Source: Rhizobium tumorigenes (GTDB taxonomy: Bacteria > Pseudomonadota > Alphaproteobacteria > Rhizobiales > Rhizobiaceae). From it: a DNA stretch of 64,000 nt. Location: contig NZ_CP117255.1 in NCBI RefSeq assembly GCF_003240565.2, positions 682,001-746,000 of the forward strand, read 5' to 3'. Shown one piece after another: positions 52,814 through 62,587 of the stretch. The translations under genes were made by a program, and so were the position numbers. Position 1 is the stretch's first letter; every line of letters starts with the position of its first letter. The notes under the pieces were generated by a model. It saw only the letters and a program-made list of their open reading frames with translations, ran no database searches and was not told the origin of the DNA.

Positions 52814-53485
52814 ATGCGCATTCTCGTAGTTGAAGACGACGTCACACTGAACCGGCAGCTTGCCGACGCGCTGAAAGAGGCAGGCTACGTCGTCGACGTC
52901 GCCTTTGATGGCGAAGAGGGACATTATCTCGGCGACACCGAGCCATACGACGCCATCATCCTCGACATCGGCCTGCCGGAAATGGACGGCATCACCATGC
53001 TCGAAAAGTGGCGTGCGTCCGGCAAGGGAATGCCGGTGCTGCTGCTGACGGCCCGCGACCGCTGGAGCGACAAGGTCGCTGGTATCGACGCCGGTGCGGA
53101 TGACTATGTCGCCAAACCATTCCATGTCGAGGAAGTACTCGCCCGCATCCGTGCGCTCATCCGCCGGGCAGCCGGCCATTCCTCGTCTGAAATCACCTGC
53201 GGCCCGGTGCGGCTCGACACCAAGAGCTCCAAGGCGAGCGTCGACGGCAAGCCGCTGAAGCTCACCTCTCACGAGTATCGCCTGCTCGCCTATCTCATGC
53301 ATCACAAGGGCGAAGTGGTCTCGCGCACCGAGCTGGTCGAGCACATGTACGATCAGGATTTCGATCGCGATTCCAACACCATCGAAGTGTTCGTGGGCCG
53401 CTTGCGCAAGAAAATGGGCGTTGATCTTATCGAAACGGTGCGGGGGTTGGGCTATCGCATTCAAGCGCCGACCAATGATAATTAA
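52814..53485 (+). CDS. feuP: FeuP response regulator (OmpR/PhoB family)
   Basis: 223 residues. Receiver domain with acidic pair EDD, phosphorylation site Asp51 (AIILDIGLPEMDG), LLTARD and AKPFHVEE; winged helix from about residue 125 with LTSHEYRLLAYLMHHKGEVV and VFVGRLRKKMG. In S. meliloti FeuP activates ndvA, for cyclic-glucan export, and other genes needed for low-osmolarity growth and symbiosis. GGCGGA lies upstream. It overlaps feuQ by 11 bases. Confidence 0.88.
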   Translation: MRILVVEDDVTLNRQLADALKEAGYVVDVAFDGEEGHYLGDTEPYDAIILDIGLPEMDGITMLEKWRASGKGMPVLLLTARDRWSDKVAGIDAGADDYVAKPFHVEEVLARIRALIRRAAGHSSSEITCGPVRLDTKSSKASVDGKPLKLTSHEYRLLAYLMHHKGEVVSRTELVEHMYDQDFDRDSNTIEVFVGRLRKKMGVDLIETVRGLGYRIQAPTNDN

Positions 53486-54875
53486 GTCTCTCACCGCCCG
53501 CGTCCTGCTGCTGACCACGATCTGGTCGGCCATGGCGCTGGTGGCCATCGGCTTCGTCATCTCGACCCTATACCGAAATAGCGCGGAGCGCGGTTTCCAG
53601 GACCTCTTGCGGGCGCAGCTTAATAACGTCATCAATTCCGTCACTATTGGCGAACAGGGCACGCTGGCAGGCAACCCACAACTCGGCGACCTGCGCTATG
53701 CCCAGCCGAAGACAGGCTGGTATTGGATCGTTGAGCCGCTAGGCACCTTCACGTCAGCGCCGTTGGTGTCCCCCTCGCTGGGTTCGGTTAACCTGCCGGT
53801 CCTGTCAGTGATGGAAGCGCCTTTCAACAAATCCTACGAACGCTACTACATCGTCACCGACAGCGTCGGCAACCGGGTCCAGGTGGCAGAGACGGAGATC
53901 GTGTTCGTCGAAGGGGATGGCCGTGCGGCACGGTTCCGGGTGACCGGCAATATCGGCGTCATCGAAGCCGATGTCGAAACCTTTTCCCACAGCCTCTATC
54001 TTGCGTTGGGCGTCTTCGGGATCGGCAGCCTGATCGTCAACGCGCTTGCCATTCTTTACGGCCTCAGGCCGCTCGACGAGGCGCGTGGTGCTCTCGAGCG
54101 CATCAGGGCTGGTGAAAGCGAGCGGCTGCAGGGCGATTTTCCACGCGAGATCCTACCGCTTGCCAACGAAGTCAATGCGCTGATCGACAGCAACCGCCGC
54201 ATCGTCGAGCGCGCCCGCATGCAGGTCGGCAATCTCGCCCATTCGCTGAAGACACCGATCGCCGTCCTGCTCAACGAGTCGCGCGTACTAGACCAGTCGC
54301 ACGGCGATCTCGTCAAAGGTCAGGCAGAGGCCATGCAGGGCCAGGTGCAGTCCTATCTCAACCGCGCTCGCATCGCTGCCCAGCGGGACTCCGTGCTCGC
54401 CCGGACGGAGGCCGAGCCGGCGCTAGAGCGTCTGGTGCGGGTGATGCGGCGGCTGAATACCGAGATCGAGTTCCAGCTCACTGTCTCCCCCGGTCTGGCA
54501 CTGGCGATGGAGCAGCAGGATCTGGAGGAGACAGTGGGCAATCTGCTCGAGAACGCTGCCCGCTTTGCAAAGACGAAGGTGATCGTAACAGTTAGCGAAG
54601 CCGCCCCGGACGTGAAGGGTCTCGATCCCGCCCGGCGCCACTGGGTCGCGCTTACCGTCGATGACGATGGGCCGGGACTGGAGCCTGATCAGATCCGCGA
54701 GGCGATGAAACGGGGCCGCCGTCTCGACGAGACGAAGCCCGGCACAGGCCTTGGCCTGTCGATCGTCAGCGAGATCACTGCGGAGTATCAGGGGCTGCTG
54801 ACCCTCTCGCGCGGCAGCGCGGGTGGATTGCAGGCAGCCTTAATTCTGCCGGGCATCGTAAAGGATGTTGCGTGA
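53475..54875 (+). CDS. feuQ: FeuQ sensor histidine kinase
   Basis: 466 residues: TM1 near residues 10-30 (VLLLTTIWSAMALVAIGFVI), a periplasmic sensor loop of about 145 residues, TM2 near 178-198, HAMP, then the H-box QVGNLAHSLKTPIAVLLNES, N-box TVGNLLENAARFAKTK, DDDGPGL and TGLGLSIVSEI. The LAHSLKTP form is typical of the PhoQ/FeuQ group. Phosphorylates FeuP; its periplasmic loop is the expected FeuN partner. Confidence 0.88.
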   Translation: MIIKSLTARVLLLTTIWSAMALVAIGFVISTLYRNSAERGFQDLLRAQLNNVINSVTIGEQGTLAGNPQLGDLRYAQPKTGWYWIVEPLGTFTSAPLVSPSLGSVNLPVLSVMEAPFNKSYERYYIVTDSVGNRVQVAETEIVFVEGDGRAARFRVTGNIGVIEADVETFSHSLYLALGVFGIGSLIVNALAILYGLRPLDEARGALERIRAGESERLQGDFPREILPLANEVNALIDSNRRIVERARMQVGNLAHSLKTPIAVLLNESRVLDQSHGDLVKGQAEAMQGQVQSYLNRARIAAQRDSVLARTEAEPALERLVRVMRRLNTEIEFQLTVSPGLALAMEQQDLEETVGNLLENAARFAKTKVIVTVSEAAPDVKGLDPARRHWVALTVDDDGPGLEPDQIREAMKRGRRLDETKPGTGLGLSIVSEITAEYQGLLTLSRGSAGGLQAALILPGIVKDVA

Positions 54876-54978
54876 GCGACGGCATGATGACAGAAAGATC
54901 ATACGCGCCATGGGGATGCCCTGTGGAGACCGCGGAAAGATATTTTATTTTTTTGGCAGTTAATTCTGGTTCGGTTGC

Positions 54979-55407
54979 ATGAAGCTTGGCATTTCCTCTT
55001 TGACCGCTGCCGTCCTCCTGGCTGCCCTGTCCCTGTCTGGCTGCGGCACCACGGCCGGAAAAGGCGCCTTGGCGCGCCTGTCGCCGATCAAGAGCAACTC
55101 TTCGGCGACCTTCATTACCGCGCTTGACGGCGGGATTATCGGCAATACCGGGCTGACGATCAGCGACAGCGACAAGCAGCGCGCACTGGAAGCGGAGTAT
55201 CGCGCCCTGGAGGCAGCTCCGGGCGGCCAGCCAGTGGTCTGGAGCGGCCGTACGATGAGCGGCCAGGTGGTTGCCGCTGCACCCTACCAGGTGGGATCGC
55301 AGAATTGCCGCCAGTACACGCATACTGTCTCTGTCGACGGCAAGCAGACTGTCGCACGCGGCTCCGCCTGCCGCAACGACAACGGCACCTGGACACCGCT
55401 GGAATAA
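54979..55407 (+). CDS. RT0821/Lpp0805-type surface lipoprotein (17-kDa antigen-like)
   Basis: 142 residues: lipobox LLAALSLSGCGTT with lipidated Cys22, a GGIIGNTGLTIS glycine segment, then DKQRALEAEYRALEAAPGGQ and YQVGSQNCRQYTHTVSVDGK, the C-terminal domain of 17-kDa surface antigens. Likely an outer-membrane lipoprotein of unknown role. An AT-rich promoter region lies at 54930-54965. Confidence 0.85.
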   Translation: MKLGISSLTAAVLLAALSLSGCGTTAGKGALARLSPIKSNSSATFITALDGGIIGNTGLTISDSDKQRALEAEYRALEAAPGGQPVVWSGRTMSGQVVAAAPYQVGSQNCRQYTHTVSVDGKQTVARGSACRNDNGTWTPLE

Positions 55408-55416
55408 GTTTTCGGT

Positions 55417-56322
55417 CTATTCAGGAAATGAGAGCGTCAGGCTCTCCGTATCCAGCACAGCGTCGCGGCCGATCGGAACGACGAGCGGCGACATGCCGTG
55501 CCCTAGCGGCAGTCCCCCGAGAACCGGAACGCCCAGCGTTTCGAGATGCTCCCTCAGAATATCGATGGCAGACATTGCCTGCGTCGTCTCGAACCCGGTG
55601 AACTGGCCAAGCGCTACTCCAGCCACGCCCTTAAGGTGTCCCGCCTTGCGGAGCATTGTGAATTGGCGATCCAGTTGCCCACGCATCATGTTGACTGCCT
55701 CTAGCAACAGGATGGCGCCAGCAAGCGGTGGCAGTGCCCAGCCCGCAGTCGTTGCCACCATATCGAGATTGCCGCCGATGAGCGGACCCCTTACATGGCC
55801 GGGCGTGGTGAGTACCGCAGTCAGTTCCTCCGGTCGCGAACGGATGGAGGCATAACCCGGCAGCATCAGCGCATGGTGCATTGCGCGGCAATTTTCCGAA
55901 TCGAGCGCTCCGTCGGCATTCCGCATGACGGCACCGTGGAGACCGGCCAGACCGCAGTGGCGATAAAGGCTGAGATGCAGCGCGGTGATGTCGCTGAAGC
56001 CGACCATGAATTTCGGATCCCTACGGACGGCATCGAAGTCGAGCCGGTCGGCGATACGGTAGGCGCCCTTGCCACCACGCGTCGCGAAAATCGCGCGAAT
56101 CCCCGGATCTCTGAATGCGGCGTTGACGTCGGCAAGCCGGTCGTCGTCTTCGCCGGCAAGATATCCTTTTTTATCGAAGATATGGTCGCCGAACTCGACC
56201 TGCAGCCCCCAGCCTTCCAGGATCGCGGTCTGGGCAAGCACGCTCGCTCGCTCCGGAGGGCTGGCCGGCGAAACGAGCCGGACTCTGTCGCCAACCCTCA
56301 ACTTCGGTGGGATGACAGCCAT
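55417..56322 (-). CDS. LD-carboxypeptidase family protein (peptidase S66)
   Basis: 301 residues. RVGDRVRLVSPASPPERASV at the start, nucleophile Ser in FMVGFSDITALHLSL, IGGNLDMVATTAGWALPPL, the Glu of ILLLEAVN and the His of GLPLGHGMSPLVVPIG complete the Ser-Glu-His triad of S66. Members trim murein tetrapeptides to tripeptides in the cytoplasm during recycling, or hydrolyse microcin C. It converges with the lipoprotein gene. Confidence 0.88.
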   Translation of the reverse strand: MAVIPPKLRVGDRVRLVSPASPPERASVLAQTAILEGWGLQVEFGDHIFDKKGYLAGEDDDRLADVNAAFRDPGIRAIFATRGGKGAYRIADRLDFDAVRRDPKFMVGFSDITALHLSLYRHCGLAGLHGAVMRNADGALDSENCRAMHHALMLPGYASIRSRPEELTAVLTTPGHVRGPLIGGNLDMVATTAGWALPPLAGAILLLEAVNMMRGQLDRQFTMLRKAGHLKGVAGVALGQFTGFETTQAMSAIDILREHLETLGVPVLGGLPLGHGMSPLVVPIGRDAVLDTESLTLSFPE

Positions 56323-56512
56323 CGGTACCTCCCGTCGCGTGGCATGATGCGCAAGACTTAGCGGCGATGGTACGGCCTCGCAAGCGGCTGCAAAATCCCG
56401 GCATGATTGCGCCTCACTGCGCCTTTAGGATGCTTGCGACCAATCGCCTCAAATCTCTGCGATTATCGCTTTGGCGATTGGAATGTGCTGGCCGTTCAAG
56501 TATTGGGATTCC

Positions 56513-57679
56513 ATGTTGTTCTGGATCATCGTCGCCGTCCTGACGGCCAGTGTCGGCGCTGTTTTGCTCAGGCCGTTGTTGCGCGGCGCGCAGGCGGTAG
56601 CGCTTGGCCGCGAGGGCGAAGCCGCCGTCTACCGGGACCAACTTGCCGAACTCGACCGCGATCTTGCCGCGGGGTCCATTACCGCCGATCAGGCAGGTTA
56701 TGCCCGGGCTGAAATCGGCCGTCGTCTGCTCGCAGTTTCGGCTGCTCCAGAGAGGACGCGGCCGGCGCAGACCGGACGCAAGACCTACCGGTTGGCGCAG
56801 GCTTTCATCATCGTTCTTCTGCCTGCCCTCGGGCTCTGTCTTTACTTGCGGACCGGCGATCCCGGTCTGCCGTCGCAGCCGCTCCAGGCAAGGCTCGACA
56901 ATCCCGGCAACGACATGGCCATTCTGGTCGCCAAGGCCGAGCGCCATCTGGCAGAACACCCGGATGACGGAAAAGGCTGGGATGTTCTTGCGCCGATCTA
57001 TTTCAGGACAATGCGGCTGCTCGATGCCGAGGTCGCCTATCGCAACGCGATAAGGCTGCTGGGGCCGACACCCGATCGGCTTGGTAACCTTGCCGACACG
57101 CTGATGGCTGCCTCCGACGGCATGGTCACTGCGCAAGCCCGCGATGTGCTGCAGCAATCGATACAACTGGAGCCCGACAACCCGCGCGCCCGGTTTTACC
57201 TGGCGCTGGCTTTCGAGCAGGAAGGCAAGGTGGAAGAGGCGAGAAATGCCTTCGCCGCCCTTGCCAGCCAATCTCCGGCGGATGCGCCCTGGCTGCCTGT
57301 TGTCAACGAGCATATCGCCAAGAACGGCGGCACGCCTTCAGCCCCGAAGACTGCGGACGCGAAGAGCCCCGATCCGAAGGCGCCCGGCGGCCCCGATGCC
57401 GCACAAGTTGCTGCTGCCCAGACAATGGACGCCGGCGACCGCCAGCAGATGATCAGGGGCATGGTCGACACGCTGGATGCCAAGCTCCGGCAGGACCCGG
57501 ACAATTTCGAAGGCTGGATACGGCTGATACGCTCCTATGCCGTGCTGAACGACAAGGAGCGTGCGGCCGATGCGCTGAAACGCGGACTAGTGGCTTTCCC
57601 GGCCAGCGGCGAGAAGGGCCAGCAACTCGCCGCCCTCGCAACCCAGCTGGGTCTTCCTCTTGAAGGTGCCACGCCATGA
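56513..57679 (+). CDS. ccmI: Cytochrome c maturation protein CcmI (CycH)
   Basis: 388 residues: N-terminal membrane helix ([20 protein letters not shown]), the leucine-zipper-like loop [20 protein letters not shown], a second helix near residues 88-108, then TPR repeats ([40 protein letters not shown]) and a C-terminal TPR ([20 protein letters not shown]). It is the apocytochrome chaperone of the haem lyase complex. Start at ATG 56513; it overlaps ccmE by four bases. Confidence 0.92.
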   Translation: MLFWIIVAVLTASVGAVLLRPLLRGAQAVALGREGEAAVYRDQLAELDRDLAAGSITADQAGYARAEIGRRLLAVSAAPERTRPAQTGRKTYRLAQAFIIVLLPALGLCLYLRTGDPGLPSQPLQARLDNPGNDMAILVAKAERHLAEHPDDGKGWDVLAPIYFRTMRLLDAEVAYRNAIRLLGPTPDRLGNLADTLMAASDGMVTAQARDVLQQSIQLEPDNPRARFYLALAFEQEGKVEEARNAFAALASQSPADAPWLPVVNEHIAKNGGTPSAPKTADAKSPDPKAPGGPDAAQVAAAQTMDAGDRQQMIRGMVDTLDAKLRQDPDNFEGWIRLIRSYAVLNDKERAADALKRGLVAFPASGEKGQQLAALATQLGLPLEGATP

Positions 57680-58125
57680 CCCGCAAGCAGAAACGCCTGG
57701 CCGTCATCGGTGGCGGCATGAGCTTCATCATCGCGGCTGTGCTGCTGGTGATGTTCGCCTTCAGCCAGTCAGTCGCCTATTTCTACATGCCCGGCGACCT
57801 CGCCAAGAAGCCGGTCGGGCCCGGCACGTTGATCAGGCTCGGCGGCCTGGTCGGCGAGGGGTCGGTGGTGCGCGGCGAGGGGACGACGGTGCAGTTTGCC
57901 GTCACCGACGGCAGCGACGCCATCAAGGTCCGCTACACCGGCATCCTGCCCGATCTGTTCCGAGAGGGGCAGGGCGTCGTCACGGAGGGTCGTTTCGAGC
58001 CGGGTGACGATGTTTTCGTTGCCGACACGGTGCTGGCCAAGCATGATGAGCGCTACATGCCCAAGCAGGTTGCCGACCGCCTGAAGAAGGACGGCGTCTG
58101 GAAGGGCGAGGAGGCCAGCAAATGA
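57676..58125 (+). CDS. ccmE: Haem chaperone CcmE (CycJ)
   Basis: 149 residues: one membrane anchor ([20 protein letters not shown]), an OB-fold domain ([34 protein letters not shown]), and the haem-attachment site [10 protein letters not shown] with His123 and Tyr127. It carries haem covalently from CcmC to the CcmFHI lyase in the periplasm. Four-base overlaps link it to ccmI and ccmF. Confidence 0.95.
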   Translation: MTRKQKRLAVIGGGMSFIIAAVLLVMFAFSQSVAYFYMPGDLAKKPVGPGTLIRLGGLVGEGSVVRGEGTTVQFAVTDGSDAIKVRYTGILPDLFREGQGVVTEGRFEPGDDVFVADTVLAKHDERYMPKQVADRLKKDGVWKGEEASK

Positions 58126-60110
58126 TCATCGAGCTCGGGCACTATGCGCTGGTTCTGGCCTTGGCCACTGCCATCATTGTCGCGACCCTGCCGATGGTCG
58201 GTGCGCGCAGGCTCGATCAGGCCATGATGGACGTGGCGAGGCCAGGCTCGATCCTGCTGTTTGCGCTGGTGGCATTTTCGTTCAGTGTACTGACCTACGC
58301 CCATGTCGTCTCCGACTTCTCGGTCGCCAATGTCTGGGAAAATTCCCACTCGCTGGTGCCGATGGTCTTCAAGGTGTCTGGTGTCTGGGGCAATCACGAG
58401 GGATCGATGATGCTCTGGCTGCTGATCCTCGCCCTGTTCAGCGCGCTTGTCGCCTTGTTCGGCCGCAATCTGCCGGACACGCTGCGCGCCAACGTATTGT
58501 CCGTCCAGGCGTGGATTTCGGTGGCATTCCTGTTCTTCATCCTTTTGACCTCCAATCCCTTTACCCGCCTCGACCCGGCGCCCGCCGAGGGCAAGGATCT
58601 GAACCCGGTGCTGCAGGACATTGGCCTCGCCATCCATCCGCCGCTGCTCTATCTCGGCTATGTCGGCTTCTCCGTCTGTTTCTCCTTTGCCGTGGCCGCG
58701 CTGATCGAGGGCCGCATCGACGCTGCCTGGGCGCGATGGGTGCGGCCGTGGACGCTGGCGGCCTGGACGTGTCTCACCGCAGGCATCGCCATGGGCTCCT
58801 ATTGGGCCTATTACGAGCTCGGCTGGGGCGGCTGGTGGTTCTGGGATCCGGTCGAAAACGCCTCGTTCATGCCGTGGCTTGCCGGAACCGCGCTGCTGCA
58901 TTCGGCGCTGGTCATGGAAAAGCGCGATGCGCTGAAGATCTGGACGGTGCTGCTGGCGATCCTGACATTCTCCCTTTCGCTGCTCGGCACGTTCCTCGTG
59001 CGCTCAGGCGTTCTTACCTCCGTGCACGCCTTTGCCAGCGACCCGACGCGCGGCGTGTTCATTCTCTGCATCCTGCTGATCTTCATCGGCGGTGCGCTGT
59101 CGCTTTTCGCCTTCCGCGCGCCGCGCCTGACGTCCGGTGGGCTTTTCGCGCCGATCTCGCGTGAAGGGGCGCTGGTGCTGAACAACCTCATCCTCACAGT
59201 ATCCTGCGGAACGGTGCTCACCGGCACACTGTATCCGCTGGCGCTGGAAACGCTGACCGACGACAAGATCTCCGTCGGCCCTCCCTTCTTCAACCTGACC
59301 TTCGGCCTTTTGATGATCCCGCTGCTGCTGGCCGTCCCCTTCGGACCGCTGCTCGCGTGGAAGCGCGGCGACTTGCTGGGCGCCTTCCAGCGTCTCTATA
59401 CGGCGGCGGGCCTTGCTTTCGTCGCGGCGCTGGTGCTCTTTTATGTGCAGCACGGAGGGCCCGTGATGGCCGTTCTCGGCCTTGCCGCCGGCCTGTTCCT
59501 GATTTTCGGCGCCGCAACGGATCTCTGGTTTCGGGCCGGCATAGGCAAGGTTGCCGCTGATGTGGCGTGGCGTCGCTTTGCCGGCCTGCCGCGATCCGCC
59601 TTTGGCTCGGCGCTCGCCCATGCCGGACTTGGCGTCACTGTGCTCGGCATCGTCGCCGTCAGCACCTTCCAGACTGAAAACATCCTCGACATGAAGCCCG
59701 GATCCACCACGGAACTCGGCGGTTACAGCCTGCATTTCGACGGCATGAAGCCCGGCATCGGTCCCAATTTCACCGAGGATCGCGGCACCTTCACCGTCAG
59801 CCGCGGCGGTGTCGCCGTCGCCACCGTCTCGTCGGCCAAACGCATCTTCACCGCCCGCAAGAGCGCCACCACCGAAGCGGGGATCCTGACCTTCGGCCTC
59901 AGCCAGCTCTACGTCTCTCTCGGCGACGCCGGCGCCAATGGCAGCATCGTCGTGCGCATCTGGTGGAAGCCGCTGATCGTCTGCATCTGGGGTGGCGCCA
60001 TCATCATGGCGCTCGGTGGCATGGTCTCGCTCAGCGACCGCCGCTTGCGGGTGGGAGCGCCCAGCCGTCGGTCCAAGCCGGTGCGGGTCGCGATGGAGCC
60101 GGCGGAATGA
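58122..60110 (+). CDS. ccmF: Haem lyase CcmF (CycK)
   Basis: 662 residues with about fifteen membrane helices. The haem-binding WWD motif is [20 protein letters not shown] near residues 233-252; haem-ligand histidines appear in [25 protein letters not shown] and [13 protein letters not shown]. It ligates haem to apocytochrome c with CcmH and CcmI. Its stop overlaps the ccmH start by four bases. Confidence 0.95.
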   Translation: MIIELGHYALVLALATAIIVATLPMVGARRLDQAMMDVARPGSILLFALVAFSFSVLTYAHVVSDFSVANVWENSHSLVPMVFKVSGVWGNHEGSMMLWLLILALFSALVALFGRNLPDTLRANVLSVQAWISVAFLFFILLTSNPFTRLDPAPAEGKDLNPVLQDIGLAIHPPLLYLGYVGFSVCFSFAVAALIEGRIDAAWARWVRPWTLAAWTCLTAGIAMGSYWAYYELGWGGWWFWDPVENASFMPWLAGTALLHSALVMEKRDALKIWTVLLAILTFSLSLLGTFLVRSGVLTSVHAFASDPTRGVFILCILLIFIGGALSLFAFRAPRLTSGGLFAPISREGALVLNNLILTVSCGTVLTGTLYPLALETLTDDKISVGPPFFNLTFGLLMIPLLLAVPFGPLLAWKRGDLLGAFQRLYTAAGLAFVAALVLFYVQHGGPVMAVLGLAAGLFLIFGAATDLWFRAGIGKVAADVAWRRFAGLPRSAFGSALAHAGLGVTVLGIVAVSTFQTENILDMKPGSTTELGGYSLHFDGMKPGIGPNFTEDRGTFTVSRGGVAVATVSSAKRIFTARKSATTEAGILTFGLSQLYVSLGDAGANGSIVVRIWWKPLIVCIWGGAIIMALGGMVSLSDRRLRVGAPSRRSKPVRVAMEPAE

Positions 60111-60709
60111 GGTTGCTGCGGGCATACCCCCCTCTGTCGGCTGCGCCGACATCTCCCCCACAGGGGGGGAGATCATTCTTTTCCGTATTCGGCTCTAACG
60201 TCTCGGCTAATCTCCCCCCTTGTGGGGTAGATGTCCCGAAGGGACAGAGGGGGGCTCTCGCCGCAATCGCGATACTCCTGGTCCTCATGCTGTTCCCTGT
60301 GGCGGCCTTTGCCGTCAATCCGGACGAGGTATTGCCCGATCCAGGTCTCGAGGCGCGGGCGCGGGCGATCTCGACCGAACTGCGCTGCATGGTCTGCCAG
60401 AACCAGTCTATCGACGATTCCAACGCGGATCTTGCCCGCGACCTTCGCCTGCTGGTGCGCAAGCGGCTGACGGATGGCGACAGCGACCGGCAAGTGCTGG
60501 ATTACATCGTTTCCCGCTATGGCGAGTTCGTGCTGCTGAAGCCGCGGCTCAGTGAAAAGACCTATGTGCTCTGGGGCGCCCCTATTGTCCTCATGGGTGT
60601 CGGCGGCCTCGCCATGGCACTTTTCGTCCGTAGCCGTCGCGGCAAGCCGACCGGCACAGGTCTGACTCCTGACGAGGAAGCGCGTCTCGAGGAATTGCTC
60701 GGCAAGTGA
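60107..60709 (+). CDS. ccmH: CcmH (CycL) with in-frame repeat insertion
   Basis: 200 residues. The start ATGA overlaps the ccmF stop. Residues about 7-50 are encoded by the palindromic repeat; a hydrophobic signal segment ([17 protein letters not shown]) follows, then [20 protein letters not shown], the redox motif [10 protein letters not shown] (Cys94, Cys97) and a C-terminal membrane anchor. CcmH reduces the apocytochrome c haem-binding cysteines. No ATG, GTG or TTG lies in frame between the repeat and the signal segment, so the repeat is probably translated. Confidence 0.9.
   Translation: MRLLRAYPPLSAAPTSPPQGGRSFFSVFGSNVSANLPPCGVDVPKGQRGALAAIAILLVLMLFPVAAFAVNPDEVLPDPGLEARARAISTELRCMVCQNQSIDDSNADLARDLRLLVRKRLTDGDSDRQVLDYIVSRYGEFVLLKPRLSEKTYVLWGAPIVLMGVGGLAMALFVRSRRGKPTGTGLTPDEEARLEELLGK
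60126..60254. repeat. Rhizobial palindromic repeat, copy 4, inside ccmH
   Basis: Left arm cccctctgtcgg-ctgcgccgacatctccccc-cacaggggggagat and right arm aatctcccccct-tgtggggtagatgtcccgaa-gggacagagggggg belong to the 28 kb repeat family. It lies after the sixth codon of ccmH and keeps the frame open. Confidence 0.85.
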
Positions 60710-60868
60710 CGTTCCGGTTTCTTCACCCTCCCGGAAACATTCTGCAACATTACCAACATTTCATGGGCCGGACAGTTCACCGTAACGTGCAAGATCCTAT
60801 ATCCTTTCCATCAACTGATCGCCGCTGACCCCACGGTGCCAGTCCAGACGAAAGAGAAGGTAACGCAC

Positions 60869-62422
60869 ATGTTCGAGACCATCAAAGGCCGCCTGACGCG
60901 CAGCACTGCCTTGAAGGCTTCCGCTGTCGCCGGCATCGCTATTGCCGCCCTGGCGACTGGCGTCCCAGCCGTGATTTCCAATTCCTATGCAGATGCCGTG
61001 GTCGTCCAGGCGCCGCAGGTTCCAAGCTTCGCTAATGTCGTCGATGCCGTGTCTCCCGCCGTCGTGTCGGTGCGTGTCGAGTCCCGCGTCAACCCGGCAG
61101 CTGCCGAAGAAGACGACAGCTTTGGCCTCGGTCGCGGCTTTGACGACCTGCCGGACGATCATCCTCTGAAGAAGTTCTTCAAGCAGTTCGGCCAGCAGCC
61201 GAACGGCAAGGGCATGCAGGGCGAGCAGCAGAAGCCGAACGCCGACAAGGGTCGCCTGCGTCCGGTCGCCCAGGGCTCGGGCTTCTTTATCTCCGAGGAC
61301 GGCTACCTCGTCACCAACAACCATGTCGTCTCCGACGGCGCTGCCTTCGTCGTCGTGCTCAGCGATGGTACCGAACTCGACGCCAAGCTGATCGGCAAGG
61401 ATCCGCGTACCGATCTTGCCGTGCTCAAGGTCGACGACAAGCGCAAGTTCACCTACGTCAAATGGGCTGACGACGAGAAGGTTCGCGTTGGCGACTGGGT
61501 CGTCGCTGTCGGCAATCCCTTCGGTCTCGGCGGCACTGTCACCGCCGGTATCATTTCCGCCCGCGGCCGCGACATTGGCTCCGGCCCTTATGACGACTAT
61601 CTCCAGGTCGATGCGGCCGTGAACAAGGGCAACTCCGGTGGCCCGACCTTCAACCTCAGCGGCGAAGTCGTCGGCATTAACACGGCCATCTTCTCGCCGT
61701 CCGGCGGCAGCGTCGGCATCGCGTTCGCCATCCCGTCGACGACCGCCAAGGATGTCGTCGCCGACCTGATCAAGACAGGCTCCGTCTCGCGCGGCTGGCT
61801 TGGCGTGCAGATCCAGCCCGTCAGCAAGGACATTGCCGAATCGCTCGGACTTTCCGAGGCAGCCGGTGCGCTTGTCGTGTCGCCGCAGGAAGGTTCGCCG
61901 GGCCAGAAGGCCGGTATCAAGAATGGCGACGTAGTGACCGCAGTCAACGGCGAGCCGATCAAGGACCCGCGCGATCTCGCACGCCGCATCGGTGCCATGG
62001 CGCCGGGCAAGAAGGTCGAGGTCGCCATCTGGCGCAACGGCAAGTCGCAGTCGGTCACCGTCGATCTCGGAACCTTGCCTGCCGAGCAGAAGGCATCGGC
62101 CGACGGCAACAATGCGCCGCAGGCAGAACCGCAGCAGCCAGCCTCGGAAAAGGCGCTTACCGATCTTGGCCTCACCGTCGGTCCGTCCGACGATGGCAAG
62201 GGTGTCGCGATCACCGGCGTCAATCCGGACTCCGACGCTGCCGACAAGGGCGTGAAGGAAGGCGAGAAGATCACCTCGGTCAACAACCAGGAGGTCGCCA
62301 ACGCCCAGGATATCGCCAAGGTCATTACTCAGGCGAAGAAGGACGGCCGCACCCGCGCGCTCTTCCAGATCCAGTCGGATAACGGCAGCCGCTTCGTGGC
62401 TCTGCCGCTCAGCCAGGGCTGA
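60869..62422 (+). CDS. degP: Periplasmic serine protease DegP (Do/HtrA family)
   Basis: 517 residues: signal peptide (KASAVAGIAIAALATGVPAV), a protease domain with triad His in VTNNHVVSDG, Asp in DPRTDLAVLKV and Ser in NKGNSGGPTF, then PDZ1 (GWLGVQIQPVSKDIAESLGL) and PDZ2 (KGVAITGVNPDSDAADKGVK). Degrades or refolds misfolded envelope proteins. Start at ATG 60869; the frame opens at 60836. A terminator follows, and a two-component system lies downstream, an arrangement I recall for S. meliloti degP1. Confidence 0.94.
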   Translation: MFETIKGRLTRSTALKASAVAGIAIAALATGVPAVISNSYADAVVVQAPQVPSFANVVDAVSPAVVSVRVESRVNPAAAEEDDSFGLGRGFDDLPDDHPLKKFFKQFGQQPNGKGMQGEQQKPNADKGRLRPVAQGSGFFISEDGYLVTNNHVVSDGAAFVVVLSDGTELDAKLIGKDPRTDLAVLKVDDKRKFTYVKWADDEKVRVGDWVVAVGNPFGLGGTVTAGIISARGRDIGSGPYDDYLQVDAAVNKGNSGGPTFNLSGEVVGINTAIFSPSGGSVGIAFAIPSTTAKDVVADLIKTGSVSRGWLGVQIQPVSKDIAESLGLSEAAGALVVSPQEGSPGQKAGIKNGDVVTAVNGEPIKDPRDLARRIGAMAPGKKVEVAIWRNGKSQSVTVDLGTLPAEQKASADGNNAPQAEPQQPASEKALTDLGLTVGPSDDGKGVAITGVNPDSDAADKGVKEGEKITSVNNQEVANAQDIAKVITQAKKDGRTRALFQIQSDNGSRFVALPLSQG

Positions 62423-62443
62423 TCGCGGTTAAAGTAACGTGGA

Positions 62444-62483
62444 GGAAGCCGTGCAAGCCCCCGCCTGCACGGCTTCCTTGTTT
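62444..62483 (+). terminator. Rho-independent terminator of degP
   Basis: A 12-base perfect stem (62444-62455 with 62466-62477) followed by TTGTTTT. Confidence 0.88.
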
Positions 62484-62587
62484 TCAAAGCAACCATGGGT
62501 GAAATCATGACCACCGGTAGCCAGCCAAAATCAAACGCCGCCGATTCCGGTTGTGCAGCAGTGCCGCCGGCGGGTAATGTCACGCAC

